Shown: positions 7,478-7,638 of the stretch, piece by piece
Layout: every line of letters begins with the position of its first letter
Numbering within the stretch: the stretch's first letter is position 1
Assembly: GCA_023264075.1 (NCBI GenBank)
Contig: JALQTG010000140.1
Location: forward strand, 1-7,638
Reading direction: 5' to 3'
Source of the DNA: Crocinitomicaceae bacterium
GTDB lineage: Bacteria; Bacteroidota; Bacteroidia; Flavobacteriales_D; Crocinitomicaceae
Length of the DNA: 7,638 nt
Position numbers and translations under genes: made by a program
The notes under the pieces: generated by a model
The model's input: the letters and a program-made list of their open reading frames with translations, nothing else
What the model was told of the DNA's origin: nothing
The model's database searches: none

Positions 7478-7485
7478 CAAAATTA
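7478..7485 (-). promoter_or_regulatory. Possible -7 box immediately before murI (leaderless start?)
   Basis: TAATTTTG on the minus strand matches TAnnTTTG exactly and ends 3 nt before the murI ATG, so transcription would begin at or next to the start codon. The -33 position falls inside the terminator hairpin and has no TTTG, so the promoter would be incomplete. Chance occurrence in AT-rich sequence is quite possible. Confidence 0.2.
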
Positions 7486-7517
7486 AACAAAAAAGCCATC
7501 GCATGCGCGATGGCTTT
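7486..7517 (-). terminator. Strong intrinsic terminator upstream of murI
   Basis: An 11-bp perfect stem (AAAGCCATCGC at 7492-7502 with GCGATGGCTTT at 7507-7517) surrounds a 4-nt loop. On the minus strand it is followed by further T's (TTTGTTTAATTTT), so it ends a minus-strand transcript from beyond the right edge. On the plus strand only TTTAAA follows, so rightward termination would be weak. It sits 11-17 bp above the murI ATG and settles the start choice for that gene. Confidence 0.9.
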
Positions 7518-7638
7518 AAATAATGTTATTGAGTCAATTACTAAAATAGTAACTGTATTTGATATTGAATCTCTAATAAGATACCATGGGTCTTCTTCTA
7601 CTAGTTTACTAGTTTCAGCCCATATTGAATCTCTCATT
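7518..7638. other. Right-edge segment, no supported gene; rich in short palindromes
   Basis: This stretch lies between the murI-proximal terminator and the window edge. One minus-strand frame enters from the edge and stops with TGA at 7617-7615, and could be the tail of a gene outside the window. Another frame is open right through the terminator into murI and is not believable as a gene. Short palindromes are frequent: TTGAGTCAA (7529-7537), TTACTA-AAA-TAGTAA (7538-7552), CCATGG and two ACTAGT. No tRNA is recognisable. Confidence 0.4.
7562..7634. repeat. 13-bp direct repeat ATATTGAATCTCT, two copies 60 bp apart
   Basis: ATATTGAATCTCT occurs exactly at 7562-7574 and again at 7622-7634, a 60-bp period. 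The second copy ends just before the window edge, so a longer array cannot be excluded. Between the copies is a shorter tandem motif, ACTAGTTT twice (7600-7615). The repeat is too short and too few in number for a CRISPR call. Confidence 0.55.

Noticed and set aside
7475..7504. ATG at 7504 as the start of murI
   Set aside because: It lies inside the terminator stem-loop and adds ten residues not expected in glutamate racemases; MRSRKSPIGFFDSG from 7474 fits the family.
7440..7637. A 65-residue minus-strand reading frame starting MRDSIW
   Set aside because: It runs straight through the strong terminator and into murI in another frame, and shows no family features. The openness is best explained by AT-rich, short sequence.
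7562..7638. CRISPR array at the right edge
   Set aside because: Only two 13-bp repeats, 60 bp apart, are present; repeat length and number are too small and no cas gene is seen.

Overview
The window comes from a member of the Bacteroidota, most likely a Flavobacteriales-type bacterium. It is AT-rich. Its outer-membrane protein carries an N-terminal carboxypeptidase-like regulatory domain in front of a TonB plug and barrel, and its predicted mature N-terminus is Gln. The secreted protein beside it belongs to a family I know only from this phylum. Start codons lack clear Shine-Dalgarno sequences, and TAnnTTTG-type -7 promoter boxes are present. All four genes read on the minus strand, so gene order runs from high to low coordinates.

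Layout in transcription order. (a) 7518-7638: short non-coding or gene-end sequence with a 13-bp direct repeat spaced exactly 60 bp. (b) 7486-7517: a strong intrinsic terminator closing whatever lies upstream. (c) 6641-7474: glutamate racemase (murI), with its start placed below the terminator. (d) 6127-6639: a gamma-carbonic-anhydrase-like left-handed beta-helix protein starting 1 nt after the murI stop. (e) 5791-6126: a 336-bp intergenic region. It holds an orphan terminator-like hairpin, a 41-nt C-rich/G-free tract on the transcribed strand (a possible Rho-loading site), two palindromic or inverted-repeat elements, and the likely promoter of the next unit. (f) 2029-5790: a very large TonB-dependent receptor (1253 aa). 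(g) 1-2002: the N-terminal 667 residues of a secreted protein of the type usually carrying a C-terminal type IX secretion (T9SS) sorting domain; it runs off the left edge.

The genes form two units. murI and the carbonic-anhydrase-like gene are a tightly packed housekeeping pair: D-glutamate for peptidoglycan, plus a metal-dependent hexapeptide-repeat enzyme of uncertain substrate. The receptor and secreted protein form a second operon, 26 bp apart. This looks like a two-component outer-membrane system without a SusD homologue in view; its substrate is unknown. That pair and its promoter region are the most promising part of the window. No mobile element, CRISPR array, tRNA or rRNA was seen.
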